Numbered from the stretch's first letter, positions 8,531-17,641 are shown. The stretch is 64,000 nt of DNA from Proteiniclasticum ruminis (GCF_900115135.1 NZ_FOVK01000009.1:1-64000); one strand, 5' to 3'. The notes: generated by a model from the letters alone, not told the origin. Made by a program: numbers and translations.

Positions 8531-9276
8531 CCTATAAGTACTGTTTTTCTGCCAAAGGCACTGATGATTTCTGACTCCACCCCATAGACCTCTTTCATGA
8601 TCTTCGGCGTCACGATGGAAGCCTCTCCATAGGCATGAACCTTTCCGTCTTTCAGAAACAAAAACCGGTCGCAGTACCGAAGGGCTAAATTGATGTCATG
8701 GATCACCACAAGGCTGCCAATGCCTCTTTCCTTCGTAATCTCTCTCACGAGCCCCATCATTTCCACCTGGTTTTTCGGATCCAGACTGCTGGTGGGCTCA
8801 TCCAGAAGAAGAAGTTTTGGATTCTGAAGAAGAGCCCTGGCAATCATCACCTTCTGGACCTCTCCTCCGGAAAGCTCATGAATGTACCGAAGGGAAAAGG
8901 GAGAAAGGCCTACCTTTTCCAAAGTCTCCTCGCAAAGAAGAAGATCTTCCTCTGAGACCCCCCACTTCATGTGGGGTTTTCTGCCAAGAAGCACCGCATC
9001 AAACACCGTCATTTCATGAATCTCATTCTTCTGAGCAACAAAAGCCATCTGCCTTGCCCGCTCCGCTGAAGATAAAGGCAGCATGCTTTTCCCCTCCACA
9101 TACACACTTCCATGGCTGGGTACCCGGATTTTGCAGAGGCAGGAGAGAAGGGTGCTTTTTCCTGCGCCATTATTGCCCAAAATGGCCACAAACTCTCCTT
9201 TTCCCATACGAAAACTCACATCTTTCAGAATCTCAGTTTTTCCGTAGGAAAAAGAAATCTTATCCACTTGAATCAA
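8527..9276 (-). CDS. Iron/siderophore-type ABC transporter ATP-binding protein
   Basis: 249-aa FecE/BtuD-type ATPase that energises a metal-chelate importer on the cytoplasmic face. Walker A GNNGAGKSTL (about 35), Q-loop FVAQKNE, signature LSGGEVQKV (about 135), Walker B LLLLDEPTSSLD (about 156) and the switch His in VVIHDINLAL. It is the third gene of a binding protein-permease-ATPase operon, starting 8 bases after the permease stop. Cargo (iron-siderophore, heme, cobalamin or another metal chelate) is not determined by sequence. Confidence 0.93.
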   Translation of the reverse strand: MIQVDKISFSYGKTEILKDVSFRMGKGEFVAILGNNGAGKSTLLSCLCKIRVPSHGSVYVEGKSMLPLSSAERARQMAFVAQKNEIHEMTVFDAVLLGRKPHMKWGVSEEDLLLCEETLEKVGLSPFSLRYIHELSGGEVQKVMIARALLQNPKLLLLDEPTSSLDPKNQVEMMGLVREITKERGIGSLVVIHDINLALRYCDRFLFLKDGKVHAYGEASIVTPKIMKEVYGVESEIISAFGRKTVLIG

Positions 9277-9283
9277 ACTACAT

Positions 9284-10366
9284 TCACCTCCGCTTTCCTT
9301 TCTTCAGAATCAGGTAGAGAAAAAGAGGCGCGCCCAAAAAGGATGTGATGGCCCCGATGGGGAGCACCGCAGGCGTTCTCACGGTCCTTGAGAGAAGATC
9401 TGCAAAGAGCATCAGCGCGCTGCCAAGAAGGGCAGAGCCTGGAAGGAGGAAGCGGTAATCACTGCCCACAACCTTCCGGACCATATGGGGAGCAATGAGA
9501 CCGATGAAGCTGATGGTGCCCACAAAGGCTATGGCCGTGGCAGAGATCAGGGTGGCCAGAAACATGCTCACAAGAATCAGCCGGTCCACAGGAACCCCCA
9601 GACTCTTCGCCGTCTGAACACCGCTTTCCATGGCATTGTAGTTCCATCGGTTGTAAAAAAAGTAGAAAAAAGACAAGAGGGACGTGATGAAAATGAGCGC
9701 AATCTCTTCGCTTCCTGCCCGGCCAAGGCTACCAAAGGTCCAGTAGACTATGGACGCCACCATCTCGTCGTCACTGAAGTACTGGATGAGGGTGGTGGCA
9801 CCGCTGAACATGGCACTGAGGGCAACGCCCACAAGGATCATCACCGTGGGGGAGACCCCACGGACCTTGGAGAGAAATAAAATCAGCACCGTGGTAGTCA
9901 TTCCTCCTAAAAAAGCCAAAATCACAATGATATAAGGATTGGTGAAGGTGATGCTGGAAAGAGCGTTTCCAGAAGCCTTGCTCCCCGCATGAAAATAGAC
10001 AATGGCCACAGCAGCACCAAAGGAAGCCCCTTGGGAAACCCCCAAGGTGGACGCAGAGGCCAAGGGGTTCCGAAGAACACTCTGCATGACGCAGCCTGCA
10101 AGGGCCAAGGCCATGCCCACCACCACCGCCGTCAGGACCCTGGGCATACGAACCTGAAAGAGGATGGTCCTCATGGATGCATCGCCGCTTCTTCCAAGAA
10201 GAGTATTTACCACATCCTTCAGCGGCATCCCGGAAGACCCCACAGAGAGTGACAAAAGAGCCATAAAAATAGCCGTGAGAAGAAGACCCAGAAGAAAGAG
10301 CGCTTTTCTTCTGGTATAGCGCTGATAGCCTGTTCTGGTATTCTCTTCTCTCCGTACTGTCTTCAT
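9284..10366 (-). CDS. FecCD-family metal-chelate ABC permease
   Basis: 360 aa with about ten hydrophobic segments. Family features: VRMPRVLTAVVVGMALALAG near residue 75, LRNPLASASTLGVSQGASFG near 100, and GTISFIGLIAPHMVRKVVG near 290, the cytoplasmic coupling loop. Forms the transmembrane channel for the importer, probably as a homodimer. Follows the binding protein by 3 bases and precedes the ATPase by 7, so the three are one transcript. RBS-like GAAAATGAAG at the start. Confidence 0.94.
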   Translation of the reverse strand: MKTVRREENTRTGYQRYTRRKALFLLGLLLTAIFMALLSLSVGSSGMPLKDVVNTLLGRSGDASMRTILFQVRMPRVLTAVVVGMALALAGCVMQSVLRNPLASASTLGVSQGASFGAAVAIVYFHAGSKASGNALSSITFTNPYIIVILAFLGGMTTTVLILFLSKVRGVSPTVMILVGVALSAMFSGATTLIQYFSDDEMVASIVYWTFGSLGRAGSEEIALIFITSLLSFFYFFYNRWNYNAMESGVQTAKSLGVPVDRLILVSMFLATLISATAIAFVGTISFIGLIAPHMVRKVVGSDYRFLLPGSALLGSALMLFADLLSRTVRTPAVLPIGAITSFLGAPLFLYLILKKGKRR

Positions 10367-10369
10367 TTT

Positions 10370-11503
10370 CTACTCTCCCAGCTGAATGGTTCCATAATAT
10401 AGGCCACCTGCCACCATCTCTTCATAGAGATTGACCCCCAGAAACTTCATGAAGATCTCTTCTGCCTTCTCTTCCAGGTTCACATCCTGAAACTCTTCCG
10501 GATAAAGAATCTTTCCGGCATGGTAAGCATTGAGAAAGGCATAGGTGAAATTGGTGCCTGCATTGTTGAAAGACGGCATGGTATAGACCTGTCCCTCTTT
10601 TACCGCCCGCAGATTTTCAAAATACTCCGGATGGTCCTGATACTCCTTCGTCACAAGATCGAGATTCCCAGGATCGAGGAAAATCACCTGGGGGTCCCAG
10701 GTCATGATCTTTTCAAGATCCGCCTCATAAAAGCCCTCTATGGCAGCATCCTCCGCCACATTTTTCGCATGGAGGGCATCAAAGATGCCGAACTTGGAGT
10801 AGGTGCCTGAAAAGCCCCGTCTGCCGTTAAAGGTCACGGCTCCTGCATAGGCCCGAAGCTTCTCTTCTTCCGGCACATTCTCCGTACGCGCCGTAAGATC
10901 TGAAAGCATTGTGTCCATATAGCTTAGGATCTCCTCTGCTCGGTCTTCCTTCTTTATGACCTCTCCAAAGACTCTCATAGCCTTGTAAAAAGACTCCGGG
11001 GAAAGGCCGGTGCTGTGCCGGACTGAAACCACGGGAATTCCTGTCTGAGCCTGAAGCTCCTCTGCTGCCTCATAATCAAAGCCTGCGATGATGACATCCG
11101 GGGAAACCAGGATGATCTCTTCAGAGAATCCGTTGTTCTGTCCACTGCCGCCTCCTTCGCCTACCACGGGAAGCTTTAAAAGATCCTCCCGGTGGATGGG
11201 GTTATAGTCTCGTCTAATGTTGACCCCTTCAGAAAGGTAGGCTTCGCTGCCCACCACCATATCCATGGCCTGAAGATACGCCGCAAGTCTTGGGGCTCCT
11301 GAGCCCAGGCAGATGATGGTTTCCACATCCACTGGAATCTCCACTTCTCTTCCCACCGCATCGGTGATGATTCTCGTCTTGGACGAAGCTGGCGCATCCA
11401 GCACGTCCTTCTCCACTGTTTCTTTTTCTCCACATCCAGTAAAGCTTGTGAGGACACTCAAGGCAAGCCCCATCAGTAGGATGCTTTTTAACTTTTTCTT
11501 CAT
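10370..11503 (-). CDS. Metal-chelate ABC transporter substrate-binding lipoprotein
   Basis: 377 aa, COG0614/FepB-type. Lipoprotein signal at residues 1-24 (KKKLKSILLMGLALSVLTS, lipobox TGC). Mature protein begins with the typical RIITDAVGREVEIPVDVE strand pair and contains DVIIAGFDYEAAEELQAQTG and the SPDVI motif. Anchored on the outer face of the membrane, it presents substrate to the FecCD permease. First gene of the operon. The hydrogenase-type nickel operon lies directly upstream on the same strand, which makes a nickel or other metal chelate conceivable, but the fold is most often used for iron chelates and cobalamin. Confidence 0.93.
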   Translation of the reverse strand: MKKKLKSILLMGLALSVLTSFTGCGEKETVEKDVLDAPASSKTRIITDAVGREVEIPVDVETIICLGSGAPRLAAYLQAMDMVVGSEAYLSEGVNIRRDYNPIHREDLLKLPVVGEGGGSGQNNGFSEEIILVSPDVIIAGFDYEAAEELQAQTGIPVVSVRHSTGLSPESFYKAMRVFGEVIKKEDRAEEILSYMDTMLSDLTARTENVPEEEKLRAYAGAVTFNGRRGFSGTYSKFGIFDALHAKNVAEDAAIEGFYEADLEKIMTWDPQVIFLDPGNLDLVTKEYQDHPEYFENLRAVKEGQVYTMPSFNNAGTNFTYAFLNAYHAGKILYPEEFQDVNLEEKAEEIFMKFLGVNLYEEMVAGGLYYGTIQLGE

Positions 11504-11572
11504 ACTGTTCTCCTATATACCAGACGATTTGGTCTGCTTTTTGTCTGCTTCTGCCACTTCATGTCAGAAGAA

Positions 11573-11593
11573 AGGCACCTGTATAAGGTGCCT
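11573..11593 (-). terminator. Hairpin ahead of the ABC operon, likely terminator of the hyp operon
   Basis: AGGCACCT / AGGTGCCT stem with a 5-base loop; read on the minus strand it is followed by TTTCTTC, a modest T-tract. It sits between the DUF5692-like gene and the metal ABC operon. Confidence 0.6.
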
Positions 11594-11620
11594 GCTTCAT
11601 CCACGATATCTCTACACTGC

Positions 11621-11640
11621 AAGGTTTCAGGGGAAACCTT
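11621..11640 (-). other. Second intergenic hairpin
   Basis: Perfect 8-bp stem AAGGTTTC / GAAACCTT with a 4-base loop, between the DUF5692-like gene and the terminator at 11573. No T-run follows, so it is more likely an mRNA-stabilising or regulatory stem than a terminator. Confidence 0.45.
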
Positions 11641-11662
11641 CTAACTTTCTCTATGATGTTTT

Positions 11663-12589
11663 CTACAGTCCGTTGGCGGTTAAGGTCTTCTTGTAGGCAT
11701 CGGTATGCACATAAAGCTCCTGCTTGATAGGGTTCACCTTTCTCTGCCTCACGGTGTACACCATAAAGAAGAATACACCCAGGTTGAACACAAAGGACAG
11801 AACACTAAGACTCATGAGGGCTCCGGTGCTGTAGGTAGGGATCACCTTGAAAAAGGAAGCCGTCTGGAAGTCCACTGACAGAGAGAACATGGCATAAAGA
11901 GACAGAATCTGTGCTCTATGCTGCAGCCATGCGCCCCGCTTGAAGAAATACTCCGCAATGACTGCGGCGGTTAAAATACCAAATCCCGCATAGAGGGACC
12001 GGGTGGAGATACAGTTATAAACATAGGCATAATTCCATAGAGTATAGCCGATGACATAAGGCCAGGTCATATCCGGCCAGATCATGTCTCTGGATTTGTC
12101 CTTGGACACCCGGATGCCCACAAATCCTGTGAGGGTGATGATGGTGAAAACTCCGGCAATGGCATTTAGAATGTTCCAGGGACCGCCCTGAACCACTATG
12201 CCGCCTGCGTCCACCGTCAGGGTCTTATAGGTGACAAAGATCTCCAGCTCTCTGAATACGGCCTCTGCAATGTTGATGGAGAGGATGGCTGCTGGAAAAA
12301 CTGCAGCAAACTTCTTTGTGCCAAGCTTTGTAAAGCGGATGAGAAGGAATCCATAGACACCGATGAGGGCGGATACCACCTTCACCCATCCGAACCAGGT
12401 TTTTCCAGTGGGAGAACCCAAGGGGCCATAAAAGATCCCTATGGCCAGAAGCACTGGAAGCAGGACAAACATCAGCACCGATACGGTTTTAGATCTTCTG
12501 CTGATCTCATTTAAGAAAAGGAATGCGGCGATAAAAACCACCAGGGCCAGGAAACTCTGTACATTTAAACCTTCGTATAAAAATCCCAT
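11663..12589 (-). CDS. DUF5692-like polytopic membrane protein
   Basis: 308 aa with about nine hydrophobic segments; starts MGFLYEGLNVQSFLALVVF. The segments FMVLLPVLLAIGIFYGPLG-like near 40, KTWFGWVKVVSALIGVYGF near 64 and DMTWPYVIGYTLWNYAYVYN near 180 fit the DUF5692 family as I remember it. No catalytic motif is evident. It begins 15 bases after the hypA stop and is the last gene of the hypB-oxidoreductase-hypA transcript. AAGGAGC precedes the ATG. Function unknown; context suggests a membrane partner of the nickel/redox genes, for example a transporter or an anchor. Confidence 0.78.
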   Translation of the reverse strand: MGFLYEGLNVQSFLALVVFIAAFLFLNEISRRSKTVSVLMFVLLPVLLAIGIFYGPLGSPTGKTWFGWVKVVSALIGVYGFLLIRFTKLGTKKFAAVFPAAILSINIAEAVFRELEIFVTYKTLTVDAGGIVVQGGPWNILNAIAGVFTIITLTGFVGIRVSKDKSRDMIWPDMTWPYVIGYTLWNYAYVYNCISTRSLYAGFGILTAAVIAEYFFKRGAWLQHRAQILSLYAMFSLSVDFQTASFFKVIPTYSTGALMSLSVLSFVFNLGVFFFMVYTVRQRKVNPIKQELYVHTDAYKKTLTANGL

Positions 12590-12604
12590 GATAAGCTCCT
12601 TTCA

Positions 12605-12946
12605 CTAATACGCAACGACTTCTTTGATGTTGAACTCCTGACCGGAGAGAAGTGTATAAGCACTCCCCCCGCAGGAAGGACAGATGCGGCGGTGGGTGAC
12701 AATGTTAAAATCTTCCCCACAGCCATGGCACTTGGCCATGGCCGGTAAAGTGAGGATTTCAAGCTTTGTCTCTTCATAGGCGGTGCCGCTCACCGCTGCC
12801 GGATAGCATTCCTCGATGAATCTTGGAATGGCCTGGGAAAGCTGGCCGATTTCCAGCACAATCTTATCCACCTTGGATAGCTGGTTTTCCAGGACAAAGC
12901 TGTCCACCACACGGATCACTTCATAGACAATACCAAGCTCATGCAT
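12605..12946 (-). CDS. hypA: HypA nickel chaperone
   Basis: 113-aa HypA/HybF protein, which hands nickel to [NiFe]-hydrogenase precursors together with HypB. The N-terminus MHELGIVYEV has the nickel-ligand His2 and adjacent Glu3. The C-terminal zinc loop has two CxxC pairs: KCHGCGEDF (about residue 73) and CPSCGG (about 91). Its length is standard. It lies 12 bases after the large oxidoreductase gene. No hydrogenase subunit or other hyp gene occurs in the window. Confidence 0.95.
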   Translation of the reverse strand: MHELGIVYEVIRVVDSFVLENQLSKVDKIVLEIGQLSQAIPRFIEECYPAAVSGTAYEETKLEILTLPAMAKCHGCGEDFNIVTHRRICPSCGGSAYTLLSGQEFNIKEVVAY

Positions 12947-12958
12947 ACAAACACCCCA

Positions 12959-15733
12959 TCATCTGGTTTCACTGAACGGATTGATCTTGTTCAGTGTAAT
13001 CTTCGCTTTTCTTGTAATGGCATTTTTCATCACAGACTTTGGCAGTTTGTCCAGCTCAAAGCCCTTGACATCGTGGACTCTTTCCAGACTGATGGCACCG
13101 AATTTGCATCGTAAGGTGCAGGCGCCACAGCCTACACAAAGATACTCATCCACTTTGCTGGCACCACAGCCAAGGCATCTTGAGGACTCTTTTTTAATCT
13201 GCTCTTCTGTGAGGACCCCTCTTAAATCCTTGAAAGTATCTCTGGCTACTCTGCCAGAAACTGCAGCAGTTCTCTGACGCTCTGTGCCATCATAGTCCAC
13301 AATCTCCTTGAGATTGCTCTTATCCAGCATGATGTAGGAGTGGTTGTCCCGTCCAAAGACCAGGGACTGTCCTTTCTGGACAAATCTGTGGATGGAGATG
13401 GCCGCTTCTTTACCTGCTGCAATGGCATCGATGGCAAGTCTTGGTCCGCTGGCCACATCGCCGCCGGCGAAGATGTCTGCCTTGGAGGACTGAAGCGTCA
13501 CAGGATTCACCTTGATGGTCTGACGCTCTGTGAGAAGAACATCCTCTCCTTGGAGAAGATCCCCATATCCATAGGTCTGACCCACAGATAAGAGCACATG
13601 GTCACACGGAACCATAATGGTGTCCGTCTCATCATAGGCAGGGGCAAATCTTCCCGAAGCATCAAAGATGGAGATGCATTTTTTGAACTCCACGCCCGTG
13701 ACCTTCACGCCGTCATGAAGAATGCGCACAGGACCCCAACTGTTGTGGATGGAGACCTCTTCAGACAGAGCTTCCTCCACTTCTTCCTCGTGGGCTGGCA
13801 TGGCGTCTCTTGGCTCCAGGCAGTAAAGAGCAGCGCTCTCTACATCGCTGAGCCGGATGGAACTTCTGGCCACATCGATGGCCACATTGCCACCGCCGAT
13901 GACAACGACCTTGCCGGATACCCCTGGATTTTCTCCAAGGTTGATCTTTTTCAGGAACTCTACGCCGTGCATCACGTCTTTAAGCTCTTCTCCCTGAAGA
14001 CCCAGGTTTCTTCCTAAGGAAGCCCCAATGGCAACGTAGAAGGCATGGAAGCCTCTTTCTCTCAGCTGCGCGATCGTCACATCCTTGCCCACTTCTACAC
14101 CGGTCTCAAACTTCACGCCCAGACCCTTGATGACTTCAATCTCCGCATCCACCACATCTTTTTCCAGACGGTAGGAAGGAATGCCTAAGGTGAGCATACC
14201 GCCCAGTCTCTTTTCCTTTTCAAACACCGTCACATCGTAGCCGTCCATAGCCAGATCATAGGCACAGGTGAGTCCCGATGGGCCGGATCCGATGATGGCC
14301 ACTTTCTTGTCGCTGTAGTCATGACGCTTCTTTGGCACATAGCGGGTACCTGCTTCCAGGTCCTTCTCTGCAATGAACTTCTTGATGTCATCCACCGCCA
14401 CCGCTTCATCATAAGCGCTTCTTGTGCAGTCCTCCTCACAAAGTCTTGGGCAGACTCTGCCACAGACTGCTGGCAGGGGGTTGTGCTTTTTGATGAGTTC
14501 TAATGCTTCAGTGTATTTCCCCTGGGCAGCCAGCTTGATATACCCCTGCACCGGGATATGGGCTGGGCACTTGGTGATACAAGGGGCTGTTCCGGAGTCT
14601 AAGGTGTTCTTCCGGTTCACCCGGTAATCGCTGTTCCACTTGTCCTCTTGCCACTCAGTATTTCGAGGGGTTACTTTTGTGATCTTCTCATCGAGAGGCG
14701 TCTTTGCGCAAAGCTTCTGTCCAAGCCTGATGGCGTTGGTGGGGCATACATCCACACACTCTCCGCAGGCAACGCATTTGGACTCGTCCACCACAGACTT
14801 GTAGTTGGAACGCACGATGTCATTGTTTAAGTACTCATTGGCCAGTCTCATGGCATAGCAGCCACATCCACAGCAGTTGCAGATGGCATGGGTATGGCCA
14901 GGCGTATCCAGGTTCGGCACGGAGTGCATGAGTCCGTTGTCCTCTGCCTTTCGGATGATCTCAAAAGCTTCTTCTCTTGTGATCTCCCGGCCTCTTCCGG
15001 TTTTGATGTAGTACTCCGCCGCATGGTCCAGCTGAATGCACATCTCTTCCTTCAGATGTCCGCAGCCTTCATGCATGGCTTCTCTGGAGGTTCTGCAGGA
15101 GCAGTCGGACACAGAGAAGATATGGGCTTCGTTGAGATGCTTGGAGATTTCCTCGTAGCTGGCCTTCTTGGAGTTTCCGTCAATGGCACGCTCGATGGGC
15201 AGCACTCTCATGGGGCCACCGCCAATGGGCATAATGCCTGCGGCCATGGGTCCTTTCTTGCTGCCGAAGAAGTAGAAGGCCTCTGCCACTTCCGGATATT
15301 TTGCCACCAGTTCTTTGTTGTTGTTGATCATCTCCAGATGTCCAGGCACAAAGATGTCATGCCAGTACACATCCACCCCATCCACGGTGTTCCAGAAGGT
15401 CACCCCGGTCCAGGCCAGATGCTGCAGAGCTTCTTTCACTTTTTCCAAAGGCTCTCCGGCGGCCGCTGCGATCTCTTCTGCACTCTTTTTGTCTCTAAAA
15501 GACACATGAAGGGCGATCTTTGCCTCATAGGGAGAAAGGATGGGTGCCAGAGCATAATACTCCGGACCAAAAGGAATGGCCTCCCGGCTGGTTCCCGCTT
15601 TGGTTCTGCCGATCTTGTTCGCCAGGTCCACAATCTCCTGTCGGTACTCTCTGCCGTCCACATCTGCCCAGTTCAGAGCAAAGTTAAAGTTTTTGGACTT
15701 GTTGAAATTTGTTTTTTCCTGTTTTTTTGCCAT
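12959..15733 (-). CDS. Large Fe-S/FAD GltD-type oxidoreductase fusion
   Basis: 924 aa. Residues 1-300: helical N-terminal domain with Cys clusters (SDCSCRTSREAMHEGCGH at about 209 and CNCCGCGC at about 285). About 318-334: ferredoxin site CVACGECVDVCP. About 380-470: GltD/DPD N-terminal Fe-S domain (CITKCPAHIP, CGRVCPRLCEEDC). About 477-850: two Rossmann folds, FAD site VAIIGSGPSGLTCAYDLA and NAD(P) site VVVIGGGNVAIDVARSS. About 865-890: CLGCGASKVD and CVGCGACTLRCKFG. Known relatives pass electrons between NAD(P)H, FAD and Fe-S partners, as in glutamate synthase small subunit or electron-bifurcating complexes. It is flanked by hypB (3-base gap) and hypA in one operon. The partner enzyme is not in the window. 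Confidence 0.9.
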   Translation of the reverse strand: MAKKQEKTNFNKSKNFNFALNWADVDGREYRQEIVDLANKIGRTKAGTSREAIPFGPEYYALAPILSPYEAKIALHVSFRDKKSAEEIAAAAGEPLEKVKEALQHLAWTGVTFWNTVDGVDVYWHDIFVPGHLEMINNNKELVAKYPEVAEAFYFFGSKKGPMAAGIMPIGGGPMRVLPIERAIDGNSKKASYEEISKHLNEAHIFSVSDCSCRTSREAMHEGCGHLKEEMCIQLDHAAEYYIKTGRGREITREEAFEIIRKAEDNGLMHSVPNLDTPGHTHAICNCCGCGCYAMRLANEYLNNDIVRSNYKSVVDESKCVACGECVDVCPTNAIRLGQKLCAKTPLDEKITKVTPRNTEWQEDKWNSDYRVNRKNTLDSGTAPCITKCPAHIPVQGYIKLAAQGKYTEALELIKKHNPLPAVCGRVCPRLCEEDCTRSAYDEAVAVDDIKKFIAEKDLEAGTRYVPKKRHDYSDKKVAIIGSGPSGLTCAYDLAMDGYDVTVFEKEKRLGGMLTLGIPSYRLEKDVVDAEIEVIKGLGVKFETGVEVGKDVTIAQLRERGFHAFYVAIGASLGRNLGLQGEELKDVMHGVEFLKKINLGENPGVSGKVVVIGGGNVAIDVARSSIRLSDVESAALYCLEPRDAMPAHEEEVEEALSEEVSIHNSWGPVRILHDGVKVTGVEFKKCISIFDASGRFAPAYDETDTIMVPCDHVLLSVGQTYGYGDLLQGEDVLLTERQTIKVNPVTLQSSKADIFAGGDVASGPRLAIDAIAAGKEAAISIHRFVQKGQSLVFGRDNHSYIMLDKSNLKEIVDYDGTERQRTAAVSGRVARDTFKDLRGVLTEEQIKKESSRCLGCGASKVDEYLCVGCGACTLRCKFGAISLERVHDVKGFELDKLPKSVMKNAITRKAKITLNKINPFSETR

Positions 15734-15736
15734 GTT

Positions 15737-16399
15737 CTACATCCTTCCCATTTGCTTTCTGATCCAGTTTGTCCAGGCTTCCATTCCTTCTCCGGTCTTA
15801 GCCGAGAGAGGGAAGATCTCAATGTCCTTGTTCAGGTGATACACTCTTTCCTTCAGCGCTTCCATGTCAAAATCAAAGTAGGGCATCACATCCATCTTGC
15901 TGATGAGAAGCGCATCCACCTTGGCGAAGATCATGGGATACTTGAGAGGCTTGTCGTCTCCCTCCGGTACGCTTAATATGGCGATGTTCTTCATGGCGCC
16001 AGTGTCGTAGCCCACAGGACAGATGAGGTTTCCAATGTTCTCCAGAAACACCAGATCCAGATCCGAAACTTCCAGGGCATCCACCCCAGCTCTCGCCATG
16101 GTGGCGTCAATGTGGCACAGTCCGTCTGTGTGCATCTGCACGGCTCTAGCACCTGCCTCCTGAACGGTTTTTGCGTCCACATCGGAGTCCACATCCGCTT
16201 CAATGACCCCGATGGTCATCTCCTCTTTCAGCGCTTTCACCGTACTCACCAGCGTGGTGGTTTTTCCGCTGCCGGGAGAAGACATGACATTCACCATGAA
16301 GGCTCCATTTTCTCTTAAAAATCCTCTGGTTTCCTCTGCCACTTTCTTGTTGTCCTCATAGATATTCTTCTTGATGGAAAAGACTTTCAGCTCACTCAT
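15737..16399 (-). CDS. hypB: HypB GTPase, hydrogenase nickel incorporation
   Basis: 220-aa SIMIBI-class GTPase. Walker A SSPGSGKTTTLV (about 41), switch motifs GVIEADVDSDVDA, metal site GLCHIDATMA (Cys-His pair, about 113) and ENIGNLICPVGYD (Cys, about 148), and guanine specificity SKMDVMPYFD (about 187). There is no N-terminal His-rich stretch or CxxCGC nickel motif, so it is the short form. It is the first gene of the operon; a consensus promoter lies 30 bases upstream. Confidence 0.95.
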   Translation of the reverse strand: MSELKVFSIKKNIYEDNKKVAEETRGFLRENGAFMVNVMSSPGSGKTTTLVSTVKALKEEMTIGVIEADVDSDVDAKTVQEAGARAVQMHTDGLCHIDATMARAGVDALEVSDLDLVFLENIGNLICPVGYDTGAMKNIAILSVPEGDDKPLKYPMIFAKVDALLISKMDVMPYFDFDMEALKERVYHLNKDIEIFPLSAKTGEGMEAWTNWIRKQMGRM

Positions 16400-16428
16400 T
16401 TCTACACCTCAACCCTTTATTTGACATG

Positions 16429-16457
16429 ATTATAACAATCTGATTTTCCAGTAACAA
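16429..16457 (-). promoter_or_regulatory. Sigma-A-type promoter for the hypB operon
   Basis: Reading the minus strand: TTGTTA (16457-16452), 17-base spacer, TATAAT (16434-16429). The hypB start codon lies 30 bases downstream with GAGGTGTAG as ribosome site. The remaining bases up to 16654 hold the divergent promoter region of the next gene and a GAATATTC palindrome near 16548. Confidence 0.75.
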
Positions 16458-16654
16458 CCGCCCTTTTTGTCTTAAAATTAACAATAATTTACTTTACCTA
16501 TGTGTTTACAATGGATGGAGAGTCCTTGTAAATAGGGAATATTCACTGAAGTGTACACACCAGTCCAAAGTAAAATTTTCTTTCTACATTGTATAAAGCC
16601 TTGTATTATGTTAAAGTTTTAGTAAATCATGTATAGCAGAAATGGGGGGTACAA

Positions 16655-17641
16655 ATGGATTCCAAAGAGAAGCAGAACATCCTGGCAGAAGGTCAGAAAT
16701 ATGGCATCACTGCCACCTGTGAGAAATATGGCATCTCCCGGACCCTCTATTACCGGTGGCTCCACCGCTATGAAACCAAGGGCATGGAGGGGCTGAGGAC
16801 AAGGAAAGCCCTTACGTCTCCCAAAAACCGGACACCTAAGGCTCTGGAGGAGAAGGTGCTCACCCTCATCCGGACCTATCCTGCTCTGGGTCCAAGGGAA
16901 ATCAAGTACCTGTTGGAGGAGATTGATGTCCCTCTGAGTGAGTCTGCGGTGTACAACATCATGAAACGCCACAATCTCTCAAGACGGGAGCAGCGCATGG
17001 CTTTTTCCAGAAAGAAGCTGCCAAAGTCCACTTCAGGAACCCTTCCCTATGAGGCTTCCAAAAGTGGAGAGTGCTGGTTTTTCTTTCTGACTGCCTGCGG
17101 ATACTGGCAGGATGGAAAACCGCTCTATATCTACAGCATCATCGACTACCAAAGCAGGATCGCCTGTTCCCGGCTTTATGAAACACTTTCCATGGACTGC
17201 TTCGAGGATCTTCTCACAGCAGCAGCGCTGCCTGTGGCCCAGAACCTGGGCTTTCAGACAAAATATCTGGTTTTCTTAGAAGATGCCCAGCTTCAGTGTA
17301 AAAACAGGAACCTCTTCGAAGAAAAGGTCCATGAGATCCTTCATGCCAGCGGATTTGATCCTGAGCTCCATTTTCTGAAAAGCGATGCTCTGCCAAAAGA
17401 AATCCTCTCCCTTCGGGAAAGTTACACGAAAGTCTGTCTATCGGCCCTGATGCCAAGGCTCTCCCAGTCAGAACCTCTGTCTTCCCTGAAGATCGCCCTC
17501 CAAAGAGAAATCAGACGCTATAATCTGTCCCATCAGATGCTCTATGAAGACCTCTTTCTCTCCCCTCTGGAATTTCACAGAAGATCCATCGGGGTGGGAA
17601 CCATTCTTCCACTATGGGCCTATATGGACCGGGACTATTAA
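16655..17641 (+). CDS. Transposase/integrase-like protein with degenerate core
   Basis: 328 aa. Residues 1-45 form an IS3/IS481-type helix-turn-helix (YGITATCEKYGISRTLYYRW), about 60-115 a second HTH of integrase N-termini (LGPREIKYLLEE, then SESAVYNIMKRHNLSRREQR). From about 130 the sequence aligns with the rve fold (PLYIYSIIDYQSRIACSRLY), but the first catalytic Asp normally found after the tryptophan is replaced (GECWFFFLTACGY) and a clear D-N-G or DDE glutamate is missing. No terminal inverted repeats were found around it. The next gene follows after 12 bases. Most likely an inactive or domesticated transposase, possibly a DNA-binding regulator. Start ATG is preceded by GGGGGGT, a poor match. 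Confidence 0.7.
   Translation: MDSKEKQNILAEGQKYGITATCEKYGISRTLYYRWLHRYETKGMEGLRTRKALTSPKNRTPKALEEKVLTLIRTYPALGPREIKYLLEEIDVPLSESAVYNIMKRHNLSRREQRMAFSRKKLPKSTSGTLPYEASKSGECWFFFLTACGYWQDGKPLYIYSIIDYQSRIACSRLYETLSMDCFEDLLTAAALPVAQNLGFQTKYLVFLEDAQLQCKNRNLFEEKVHEILHASGFDPELHFLKSDALPKEILSLRESYTKVCLSALMPRLSQSEPLSSLKIALQREIRRYNLSHQMLYEDLFLSPLEFHRRSIGVGTILPLWAYMDRDY

Noticed and set aside
14888-15976. Long plus-strand open frame (362 codons)
   Set aside because: Antisense to the Fe-S/FAD oxidoreductase and hypB, whose motifs are unmistakable; no ribosome site and no protein features.
16655-17641. Active insertion sequence
   Set aside because: No terminal inverted repeats or target duplication found nearby, and catalytic residues look degenerate; kept as a transposase-like gene only.
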